DNA of 64,000 nucleotides, from positions 16,447,614-16,511,613 of the forward strand of contig OY992836.1 in NCBI GenBank assembly GCA_963921425.1, written 5' to 3'. The DNA is from Dryas octopetala (taxonomy: Eukaryota > Streptophyta > Magnoliopsida > Rosales > Rosaceae). Below, in pieces: positions 24,672 to 35,472 of the stretch. Under the pieces are notes generated by a model. That model made no database searches and was not told where the DNA came from. It was given only the letters and a program-made list of their open reading frames with translations. Position 1 is the first letter of the stretch. Each line of letters opens with the position of its first letter. The position numbers were made by a program, and so were the translations under genes.

Positions 24672-26165
24672 TTAATTAAGCTTGGGAAATTAATATTAAG
24701 AATAAACTAAACCCCACCTTGAATCTTGAATCTTGATGTATGTAGAGAATTAAATTTAATAATCAAGGCCAGTAAAGGACACTGTGGGGGTTGGGAGGAG
24801 GGTGGGTGGGGAAAGAGAACATGCATGTATGGTATGCATGTCACATGTGTTAGAGAGGAATTTGAATGTACAACTAGAGAATGCATATGGGTGAGAAATA
24901 AAAAAGAAAAAGATGGTACTTAAAGGCTGTAATTATGAATTGTGGGGCATGCAGAAGATCGATGGCAATTGTTGCTTTAATCTTTGTTGTGTGTTGTCAC
25001 ATACTCTGCTGCCACTTGTGCGGACCAAGAGTTTTTCCCAGTATCTGGTGGGTGACGGTATCTTTCTGTATAGAGCAGCTGGCTGTTGTGATCTTTAATT
25101 GTTTTTATGTTCTTGTTGGTGATAATTTGTCTTCTAGTTTTTCATTCATTTTTAGAATTCAAAGGGATTTTAAATCCCTTTTGGGCCTTGTACATACGTT
25201 ATTGTGATCATGCGCTTTGTTGCAATCTCAATCAGAAAAAGTGTTTTGTGATGATGTGATTAATGCAATACGTACCCTTTCAACTGCATACACAGGAATA
25301 TATATGAATAGGAGGAACATAAAACGAATTAAGGCAATCATCATTTGTTTATACATTTTAAAGACTGGTTAGCTTATGCAAAGTGTAGCTAAAGCGACAT
25401 GGAATGTGAAAGATCTTTAAAGACGTTATAGTACGTATAATCATACAACTTGATCTAAACTGCATGTAGTACACTTAAATTTTAGTTTTTATTTTGTATA
25501 ATTCGTTCAATACTTATCATTTTATCATTAGGCCACCCGTGCGGGTTTGGTACAAGATTCACATGTATGTGTCTATTACTTTGCTAGGGCATGGGTCCAT
25601 ATATAACTATCACTAGGAGTTGGGAGTTTGAGATTGTAGAACTCATAAATACTTAATAAATAGTCAGCTTAACCATTTATGGGTCTGGAGGTTGAGTTCA
25701 ATCAACACCATGCATGATAGCTTATATAATAGAGCATATATAGATCGGTACATGCTAACATGCATATGATACTATGAAAATTCTTTTTTGTAATGGTTAA
25801 GCAATAAAGAATGCGATTGAGATTTCTGTGTTTGGGCCTCTGGCCCCGGTCTGTAATCAAAAAAATAATAATTCGATTGAGACTTGAATCCATGACTGGT
25901 GTCCGGAGAAGTGAGAAATTAGGTGAAAACTTTATGGATTATAAGGAGAATGAAATGAGTCAAATGACTGACTCGTTGGTCTACCAAAAAAACACAAGTA
26001 CAAAACCAAAATATATGGGCCAGATGGAAAATAGGCAAGAGGCCCAGGGCCCACCACCATGACTTGAAGAAATCGATCGGTCCATTGAGATGTCAAATGG
26101 GGTCCAGCTAAAAAGAACCAAGCAAAATTGACCCAAAAAAAAAAAACCAAGAAAAAGATATTGAT
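24672..26165. other. 3' UTR of HMGR copy 1 and intergenic DNA
   Basis: The first 500-600 bp share blocks with the region after HMGR copy 2 (for example GTCTTCTAGTTTTTCATTCA against GTCTTCTAGTTTGTATTCAT), which marks the 3' limit of the duplicated unit. No other gene was seen up to the tRNA. Confidence 0.55.
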
Positions 26166-26238
26166 CGCCGTCTGTGGGAATCGAACCCACGACCACGTGG
26201 TTAAAAGCCACGCGCTCTACCAGCTGAGCTAAGACGGC
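26166..26238 (-). tRNA. tRNA-Lys (UUU)
   Basis: The reverse complement folds as a complete 73-nt tRNA including discriminator G. The acceptor stem is GCCGTCT/AGACGGC. The anticodon stem-loop is CGTGG-CTTTTAA-CCACG with anticodon UUU, and the T arm is GTGGG-TTCGATT-CCCAC. The A and B box sequences TAGCTCAGCTGGTAGA and GGTTCGATTCC are intact, and there is no intron. A T run for Pol III termination is expected just downstream, and the plus-strand A run at 26136-26146 supplies it. It lies between the two HMGR copies. Confidence 0.96.
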
Positions 26239-27611
26239 TTGCTTGTTTTGTTTATATAATATTATATATATATATATCATTTTGTCCCCTGAGAATTATG
26301 GAGGACGTCAAAGATGGATATATGCCCACCACCAAGTTGGAGTCTTGGAGATGCATGAACTTGTTTTTCACCATCTGCAGGGCTGCAGGCTGCTCCTCTC
26401 TTTCACTTTAGGCTGCTCCTTTAACCTTTCTATTACCCATCTAATTTTGTTCATCGACTCCACACTTCTTTTCCATCTTTTTATTACTCATTGGAACAAG
26501 ATAGATGATGACTTTCTTGCAATTTGTATGACTATTCACATTGACAAATAATTTTTTCATAGTATTAATTTAGAGACAATTATTGATGATTTCTACGCTT
26601 TGAACGTAGGTCACAATTTAAATAGGTTGTGTTTTGTATTTGCATGACATCTTTATTTATTGTTTTGTTATTTTTTTTCTTTTATGTATAGATTTGCATC
26701 TAATTTGAGAGGTAATGCTCATTATGGCTCTCCTATGATGTGTGTATTTTTTTTTTTAATTAACAAAATTCATTCATATTGTTGAGTTTTTATTTATAAA
26801 TAAATGAAATTATAAGGTTCAGTCCACCCAAATTTTAAATCCCGATTCCGTCCCTGTTGCAGATGCTTGCATGATCTAGTTTGGGTTGAGTAACTTGAAT
26901 CTTCGATCAATTACCTTTGAAATTAAATGGAAATTAGTTGAAACAGTAAATAAAAATACAGATACGCATGCACACCACGTGGTCCATGTCTCAGTCCATG
27001 ACTCTAATAATGGGATCATATGCTGTGCATATGACCTGTTTTGCTTAAAATTGAAGTACAAATCATCAACTTTTGGACTTACCTTTACTTTTGATTCAAC
27101 CAGCACAGCGCGGCTCCTTTTCCACCTTCGAATTACATATACACCCTTAATTTGTCGGTCAATTAACGTTTTAATTTAACGTCACGTTGCACTAATAAAA
27201 CAAACCCGAACCAAATTAAATAAAACCGAAAAATATTAAATAAAATAGATCCATGTGGAATACTACAGGAAGTCACCAGAGTAACTATCATAATTCATAA
27301 GGCATGAATTTTAAGGGATTAAGAAATTTATCCTCAAAATTCTGAGTTCCAATCTCTCTCTTAATATCGTTTCATAAAAATAAAAAAAAAATAGAATTAG
27401 TACATTACACTATGCGTATGTGTCTTGTATAATGTTAAACTATAAATTTTAAGTGTGATTGTAATACCATATGTCATGGTAACGTACTATCATCAATATA
27501 TTTAAATTATAATACGTGTATAATTTTTAAGAGAATTATTTTGGGTTCATAATTTTAAATATTAATCAATATACATGTATTATATTTAAATAAATTAATA
27601 ACACTATATCA
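26239..27611. other. Intergenic DNA between tRNA-Lys and the GA-rich repeat
   Basis: No gene recognised. A G-box CCACGTGG occurs near 26976. The DNA is otherwise AT-rich, with no clear inverted repeats. Confidence 0.45.
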
Positions 27612-28790
27612 ACCAGGGTGTTAAATATCTAAGTTTTCGGCGAAATTTTGCCGAAAATTTTGATTTTTTGGAGTGTCAAAATCGAAACCCATATTTGCTA
27701 AATTTTCGGGATGATTTCGTCGAAATTTAAGATCTGGTTTTGGAGTTGGGTTTTTGCAGAAAAATGGAGAGGTGGCAGGGGGGAGATCGAGGGAGAAAGA
27801 AGGGTGGCGGCAGGGGGAGATCGAGGGAGAGAGAGGCGACGGCAAGGGGAGATTGAGGGAGAGAGGCGACGGCAGAGGGCGACGCTAAATTTTCGGGATG
27901 ATTTCGTCGAAATCGTCGAAATTTCGCCGAAATTTAAGATCTGGTTTTGGAGCTGGGTTTTTGCAGCAAAAAAGAGAGGTGGCAGGGGGGAGATCGAGGG
28001 AGAAAGAGGGGTGGCGGCAGGGGGAGATCGAGGGAGAGAGAGGCGACGGCAGGGGGCGACAGGGAGACAGCGGGGCGAGATGTAGAGAGAGAGAGGATGA
28101 AGAAGAAATGAAGAAAACAGAGGGGAGTTGCTGGAGCCTCGGGGGACAAGAAAGGAAAGGGAAAGGAAGGAAAGAAAAAGAAGAAAAAAAAAAGAAAAAA
28201 AAATTAAAAGGTTTAGGGTTGACTGGGGTTTGGGGCCTTTGGGTTAATTGTGAAGAAAAAAAATAGTTTGGGGTTTCGTTTGCCCGTTTTGGAGTTTCGT
28301 TTAGTTGTTTTTAAACCCTAAACTAGTAAACTATAATATATTTTTATATAAAAAATAATTTAAAGTACCATAAAAGGCTTAAACTCTAATATCATATACC
28401 ATATTCTAAACAATATAGAATATAGATTATAAAATATATAGGGTTTAGTGTATATATTATAAAGTATAGATAATATACTAATTTCATTTTATACTAATTT
28501 TATTTAACAGTATTTGTCTCCAACGTGCATTATATTTATCTTATATCACATGAAACCTACTATATAATTTGGTTTCTTCAATATTTTTTATCAATTTAGT
28601 AGATAATATGATAAATAAACATATGGTAAAGTTTCATTCAAAATTTTCGTATTTTGATATCAATTTCCATCATTTCCGTCAAATTTTTGTCGAAATTTAA
28701 AAATCTTCAAAATTTCCGTCGAAATTTCTATCGAAATTTTCATCGAAATTTCCTCGAAACCCGAAATTTTATTCATTGATATCAACATAT
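27612..28790. repeat. Unclassified repeat with a 187-bp internal duplication
   Basis: Both flanks are rich in CGAAATTT motifs (27635-27660 and 28665-28765), in opposite predominant orientation. The core has two direct copies starting at 27697 and 27884 (GCTAAATTTTCGGGATGATT), each leading into GGTGGCAGGGGGGAGATCGA and related purine-rich units with GGCGACGGCAG. The long open frames through it are purine low-complexity artefacts. It may be a non-autonomous transposon; class not assigned. Confidence 0.6.
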
Positions 28791-29765
28791 CAAGATGCCA
28801 CTTTTTAAGATAATCTTCTTTCACTTAATCCTTCTCATTTTCACTGTAGATTAAAAAATATTTTTTGGAATTTGTAATTTTAGATATTAATTAATGTACA
28901 TATGTCATAATTAAAGTAAATTAATACAATAATATTAGGAATTTTAAATTTATATCTCAAATTTGAATCCCAAATACATATATCAGTGTTTTACTTATTA
29001 TAAAATTAATAATTATTTGAATAGATCATATATGAATTAATAAAATGCTGACACATTATTTAAGATACAAATTTAAAATCTCTAACAAAAATTAATAACA
29101 TTACATCTTAACACCACCTAGTATTGTCACCAAAATTCTTTCACATCATGTGAAAATCTTTGTAACCAATCCTCACCGTACATGGCTCATTTTTTAGGGA
29201 TAATTTTGTCACCCTCCTTTTTCTCCTTTCTCTCGATCCCTCTTCTCTATTCTCTCTCTTTCGGGAACATATTAAGCAACCATTCGAAAGTGCTTCAAAA
29301 AAAGAAATCACAGACTAAAAAGAGTAAAAGACTAAGATTCCCATGAATAAGCTGCTTCTTTGCCACATGTTAAAATGCGTGTAAAGGAGCAGTAACGTGA
29401 GTCAATAATTTAGGGGACAAAGTGAAACACGTCTCAAAACTGTAATTTTCTTTTTATTTTAAAATAAGCTTATATTAATATGAAATAGTTTCATTGAGCG
29501 GTTGAGGTTTTCTAAAAAGCGTAAAAAAAAAAAACAGAGACAGCATAAGAAGGAGGCCGCATCTCACTGCCTGGACTGCTTCTTATCTGTTTTATTGTTG
29601 TTTAGGAAAAACGGTCCAAAACCTCCGCTCTCCCACTGAAGCCAAATTTGTGAACCAAAATTAACAAACTTGTGAACCAAATTAAACAAACACCGTCTCG
29701 TACATTTTGATTCACTTAGAATTTTCTGAGTGTCCCCCATTTCTCTCTAACCGCACCCAAAATTA
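28791..29765. other. Upstream region of HMGR copy 2
   Basis: AT-rich. The proximal part, 29597-29760, aligns with the HMGR copy 1 leader (GGTCCAAAACCTCC, then CCCCCATTTCTCTCTAACCGC), but at the position of the copy 1 TATA box the sequence is TTTAGGAAAAA. No G-box was seen close to it. Confidence 0.55.
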
Positions 29766-32700
29766 ATGGACGTTCGCCGGCGATCCCCCAAACCCCTCTC
29801 TTCTTCTCCCCCTTCAGCCGCCGGCGAGCCCCTCAACCACCACCTTCCCAACCCTAACCCTAACCCTAACAGCAAGCAATACCTCAAGGCCTCCGATGCT
29901 CTTCCTCTGCCGCTTTACCTGACCAACGGCCTCTTCTTCACGCTCTTCTTCACCGTCGCCTACTTCCTCCTCCACCGCTGGCGAGAGAAGATCCGCACCT
30001 CCACTCCCCTCCACGTCGTCACGCTCTCCGAGATCGCCGCCATCTTCTCCCTCGTCGCCTCCGTCATCTACCTCCTCGGCTTCTTCGGCATTGACTTCGT
30101 CCAGTCCTTCGTCGCCCGCACTCCGCACGACGACTGGAACGACGTCGTTCTGCAACAGTCACAATCGCAACCGCCGCAGCGAAAAGATGAGCAGCTCTTT
30201 CTCAAAGAAGACGAGGAGATCGTGCAATCGGTGGTTTCCGGAACGACTCCGTCTTATTCGCTAGAGTCGAAGCTCGGCGACTGCAGGAGAGCGGCGGCGA
30301 TCCGGCGCGAGGCTCTCCAGCGAACGACGTGTTGTTCGCTGGAGGGGCTGCCATTAGAAGGCTTCGACTACGAGTCGGTGCTGGGACAGTGCTGCGAGAT
30401 GCCAGTGGGGTACGTGCAGATCCCGGTGGGTGTCGCCGGACCTCTGCTGCTCGACGACGTGGAGTACACAGTGCCGATGGCGACGACGGAGGGGTGCCTG
30501 GTGGCCAGCACCAACCGAGGCTGCAAGGCCATCTACGTCTCCGGTGGGGCCCATAGCGTCATAGTCAAGGACGGCATGACCAGAGCTCCGGTGGTCAGGT
30601 TCAGCTCCGCCGTCCGAGCTGCCCAGCTCAAGTTCTTCGTCGAGGACCCTCTCAACTTTGATTCGCTTGCTGTCGTTTTCAACAGGTTCAATTTCTCATG
30701 ACTTTCAAATTATTTGCCTCCACTTTCAAGTTTTCATTTTACTTTTTAGTTTCTTAAAGGACACCCCTGGAACAGAAGAAAAAAAAGAACTCAAATTTAT
30801 AGATTTTAGCTGCAATTATTGATTTAATTATACATTTCTTTCATTCTCTTTTTACTGTTGTAAAAGTTGCCTAGAGTTTTTTTAATTGATAATTCGTGGG
30901 ATTATTGCATGGATTGCAATTTGTATAATTTGAGGAATGAAAAAAACGTACATATCATTCATAATTTAGAGAAGATTTTTGTTACTACAAGTTAGTTAAT
31001 TTTTTATTATTTTTTTCTACAATATTTTTGTGATGTTGATTTGGGGGGGAAAGGGGGGGGGGGGGGGGTGTTGTTTATTTATTTTTATTTGTTTCTGTCT
31101 TTTTCTACTCTATGTCTGCAGACTCTGCACCCAACAATCTACATGAATCATGCGTTTTAGATTTTACGCAATTTCAATCTTTTATTAAGTAATTAAGTTG
31201 CAGAATTTAAAAATTGATAAGCTGTATATATGTTAAATGGTTGTTCATGATTGTTCAGATCTAGTAGATTCGCAAAGTTTCAAGGCATTCAGTGCGCAAT
31301 AGCGGGCAAGAATCTGTACATGAGGTTTACATGCAGCACTGGAGATGCCATGGGGATGAACATGATCTCCAAAGGTGTCCAAAATGTTCTTGATTTCCTC
31401 CAAAATGACTTCCCTGACATGGAAGTTATCGGCATCTCTGGTAAGTTTTCTAAATTTCTGTTTTCGTAATCATAGAAAACTAATGTATGCGCCAGTTGTA
31501 TACAAGTTTGCTTTTATAATATATTAGAGTTCTATGGTTATGAAATGGATCTTACATGCATGTTGCATAATATGAGAGAAAAGTTATATAGAATAGCCTG
31601 CAAAAATTCTTTTGTAATCATGCAGTAAGTGTTTATCTTCCCTTTCTACTTCGATTCAAAAAGAATGATTTAGTTAGTACTATAGGCATGATAGACCGTG
31701 GCATTGTTATCATAAAATTAAATAGCTCAGTCTTTTGATATACATCACTTTTGTATGCACTATGTGTCACTTGCATCACAAATATCATTTTCCTTGGTTA
31801 ATTATCAAAGTCCTAAGTACTGAAATGTCCTCATTGCAATACAATTATCACATTGGCACCTAGTTTGAAGTGGATTTCTATTTCATGCAAATGTTTATAC
31901 ATATACCTTTTTTTTTATAATTGGCTAGGTTTGTTATTTAGTATGTGCTTGTTTGGACTGTGCAGGAAACTTCTGCTCCGACAAGAAACCGGCAGCAGTA
32001 AATTGGATTGAAGGGCGAGGAAAATCAGTAGTATGCGAGGCAGTCATCAAGGAAGAGGTGGTGAGGAAGGTACTGAAAACTAACGTGGCTGCCCTGGTGG
32101 AGCTTAACATGCTTAAAAACCTTACTGGCTCTGCCATGGCTGGTGCTCTTGGAGGGTTCAATGCCCACGCCAGCAATATTGTTGCTGCAATCTACATAGC
32201 CACTGGCCAGGATCCTGCTCAGAATGTAGAGAGCTCTCACTGCATCACCATGATGGAAGCTGTGAACAATGGCAAGGACCTTCACATCTCAGTCAGCATG
32301 CCTTCCATTGAGGTACAATACAACTAATTGATGCTTCTTTTGAGTGAATTTATGTCATTCTAAATTTTAAACGAGTTTTGAAGTTGATGTCAAATCCATT
32401 GCCTAGTTTTTTGGGGAATGCTATTCGCACTCTCCACTTATATTCATGCACTCTTCTGGAGGAGTGCAAATAACACTACCATCATGGCAGTGTTACTTGC
32501 ATTTCTCTAGAGGCGCGCAAGATGTTTCAGGGGAGTGTAGATAGCTCTCCCATTTCTTTTGATCCAGATAATTTGTCTTTTTCTCCCTGGCGGGATTTAG
32601 AAATTCCTGGGTTTGAAGGGTTGGTAATAGACATAGTAGCTAGAATGTGGACAGAAAGGGTCTGTCCATTGGTGGGATTCCCAATATATAGAAAATTACA

Positions 32701-33087
32701 CATCAAAGCAGATTTTGTTGTTTTTCTATTGGGGAAGAAAACAATGCTGGTTAGATAGAAAACTTGGAATGATGTGATTCTTTCTTTTTGAGATCTTCAA
32801 TTGAATGGACACCTAATAATCCCAATTTACTTTTGAACTTTTAGGTGGGAACAGTAGGAGGAGGAACACAACTTGCATCTCAGTCAGCCTGCTTGAACCT
32901 ATTGGGAGTGAAGGGTGCGAGCAGAGAGGCCCCTGGTGCAAACTCAAGGAAGCTAGCCACCATTGTAGCTGGTTCAGTGCTAGCAGGGGAGCTCTCACTC
33001 ATGTCAGCCCTTGCAGCTGGGCAGCTTGTCAAGAGCCACATGAAGTACAACAGATCTAGCAGGGATGTCTCAAAACTTGCCTCCTAA
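29766..33087 (+). CDS. HMGR: 3-hydroxy-3-methylglutaryl-CoA reductase, tandem copy 2
   Basis: Paralogue of the gene about 5 kb upstream, with the same strand, the same four exons and the same intron phases: 29766-30685, 31259-31440, 31966-32312 and 32845-33087, giving 563 residues. The N-terminus is [10 protein letters not shown], and the two membrane segments match copy 1. The linker differs and is shorter ([14 protein letters not shown]), and a PNPNPNPN run near residue 30 is encoded by CCCTAA repeats. Catalytic motifs [43 protein letters not shown] and SHMKYNRSS are intact. Exons 1 and 3 carry many substitutions relative to copy 1, but exon 4 is the same apart from two bases. Intron 1 contains a 16-G run and intron 3 a MITE-like insertion. 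It should encode active enzyme; expression may differ because the copy 1 TATA box is not conserved. Confidence 0.97.
32413..32551. mobile_element. Small MITE in intron 3 of HMGR copy 2
   Basis: About 140 bp with imperfect inverted ends: left GGGAATGCTATTCGCACTC, right GGGGAGTGTAGATAGCTCTC. It has no counterpart in the otherwise alignable intron 3 of HMGR copy 1, so it was inserted after the duplication or removed from copy 1. Confidence 0.6.
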
Positions 33088-35472
33088 ACATGGAAAGAAT
33101 AAACTAACCCTCTTGCATCTTGATGTAACCAAAGGCCTAAAAAAAAGAGACTGAGTGACAGAATTAAAAAAAAAAAAAAAAAGGGGGACAAACTGAATTG
33201 AATAAGCTCACTACAGGACGCTGTACTGGGGTTGGGGGGCTGGGGTGGTGAACATGGTGGGTACCTGATGTCACATGTGATGGAGAGGAATTTTAACATA
33301 GAGTGCATATGGAGGAGGAATAAAAAAACAAAAGGAAATTAGGCCTTGTGGATAGTATTTTTTTTCAAGATTGTTTTAAAAATCCTGCAATTATTTATTG
33401 TGGGGGTAGGTGAGCAACTGCTGCTTTTAGCTTTGTTTGTGTTTGTTTATCTTCATACTGCCACTTGTGCTGACCAGTGACCAAGAGGCTCCCAGTATCT
33501 AGTGACTAGTGTGATGGTATCTTCAGTATATAGCTTGGCTGTAAGCCTGTAATCTTGATTTGTTTGTTGTTAATTTGTCTTCTAGTTTGTATTCATTTTT
33601 AGGGATTTAAATTATTATCTCCAAAAGGGATTTTGTCATTTTGGCTTTGTATATTCTAATCACACTATCTTATTACTGTATCAGGCTAGAATACTGCATC
33701 CTTGGTTAGCTTGCAGCTGTGTGTGTCTGTATTGAGTTTGGACAGATATGGTTTGGCCCTTTGCAGTTTGCACTTGTATTGCAATCTCAATCAGAAAATT
33801 GTCATGTGTATGTGATATTAATTCTATACTCTTTCAACAACATGCTCTCAAACTTGAGTAATTCCCCAACCACATGATAGAAGTTGGAGGAATGGGTATA
33901 GGCGGAACATAGAAGGGACTATAAGATGGGCCATGGCCCTGCAAACTTTTTTTTTAAAAAAAAAACCAATTAATATTAGTTTTAGAATACCAATGTGTTG
34001 AACATATTTATTGTTTGTAATTACAATTTTTAAAAACTGAGTTTATTTGACCTCAATTATTTTGTATCTTATTCTTAGTTCAACTTTTTGTATGTAATTA
34101 TTCCCCCACATTTATACTTGCAAAAAAAACTACAACAATTGATAATTTATTCTTGAAGAGCCCAATTTCTTAAATAGAACCCCTCTATTAAATCAAACAA
34201 GGAAATTAATATTTAAGAACTAGCTATTACACAAAGAATTAAAGACAATTGATGAGGATGATTAATGCAAAAAATGTGTAAAACATAATTCCAACAATAA
34301 TTTTTTAACATGCTCATAATAAATAAACTCTAATTATATGAATTTATTTTGGATGTAGTGTCATTCAAAGAATGTATCATATTATTTATACTAATTATAT
34401 GATGATTAGAAAGAGTTAAAAAAAATTAGACACTATTAAAATTATTTAGTGAGAATTAAACATTTATGTTTTCGGTCTCCTCAAGCATAGAATTTTGTTT
34501 GCCCATCCGGAATGAGCAAGGCATGACATCTTACTTAGCTTATGCAGAACCGAGCTGTAACAATGCTTATGACAATGACCAAAAGACAACAGTATTGTTG
34601 GTAAACAACAAAAATAACTAATAGACATAACAATAGAAACTTAAAAGGCAAACCAGATGTGTCACAACTTCTTCAGCATATTGGAAAAAGATTGTAGCTG
34701 ATTAGTGTTCTTACACAAACCAAAAAACAGAGTGACTTTTACGACAAATTTCGAATGTCAAATTTTGAGCATCATCATAAACACTTATTGCACTTAATAA
34801 ATGGACTCCTTTATAGAGCACTCGGTTGATTTTTTTTTTTTTACAATAAGTCGATAGTTTTAATGGTTACAAATTCAATCAAACGGTAATGATACATCAT
34901 GGTTTTCTAAAATGATTTGTCAAAAAGATAACTTGTTCATAGACACCAAAGTACCGGGAATAGAAAAAACACCCTCCATTTCTATTTTATATATAATTTA
35001 ATCTGTGATTCACACATACAAGGCTCGAAGCTTGGAGTTTTGACTATTGAAATGGCATGGGCCAAGAGACAACATTAAAGGGTCCAAATTGGCACGCTCT
35101 AAACAAAGAATGTGATAACAATTTCCAGACCTCTTCCAGATCAGGTTAGAGTCAAAATTTTGGATATGAAGTATCGAGAAATTTTAATTTGAAGCAAATT
35201 AAACAAACATACGTCCAAGCACATATCCTTTAAGTTGCAGATGCCATGCCATAAGAATGATAATCTGCGGGTTATGATCGCATCCAACAATTGGATTGTA
35301 AGATAAATATAATAGTAGCAGAATGATGGCCAATATTCCTAATCTTTCTCTACCCTTTTCTTGCAACCAAATAATGGATATTTAGTCCAAAGAGAGCTTT
35401 TCTTCATCCTATTGTTGATTAAAATTTGCTTCTAACTGAGCTGCTCTTCGATCCCTCGCCAATCCGAGGTAG
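33088..35472. other. 3' UTR of HMGR copy 2 and intergenic DNA
   Basis: The first 550 bp resemble the downstream region of copy 1. From about 33930, beginning GGGCCATGGCCCTGCAAAC, the sequence may be an old repeat, but its ends were not found. No coding region recognised before the NTR stop codon. Confidence 0.5.

Noticed and set aside
27711..28266. Two overlapping frames of over 120 codons in the GA-rich repeat.
   Set aside because: Purine-rich tandem repeat lacking stops by composition; the same peptide recurs because of the 187-bp duplication.
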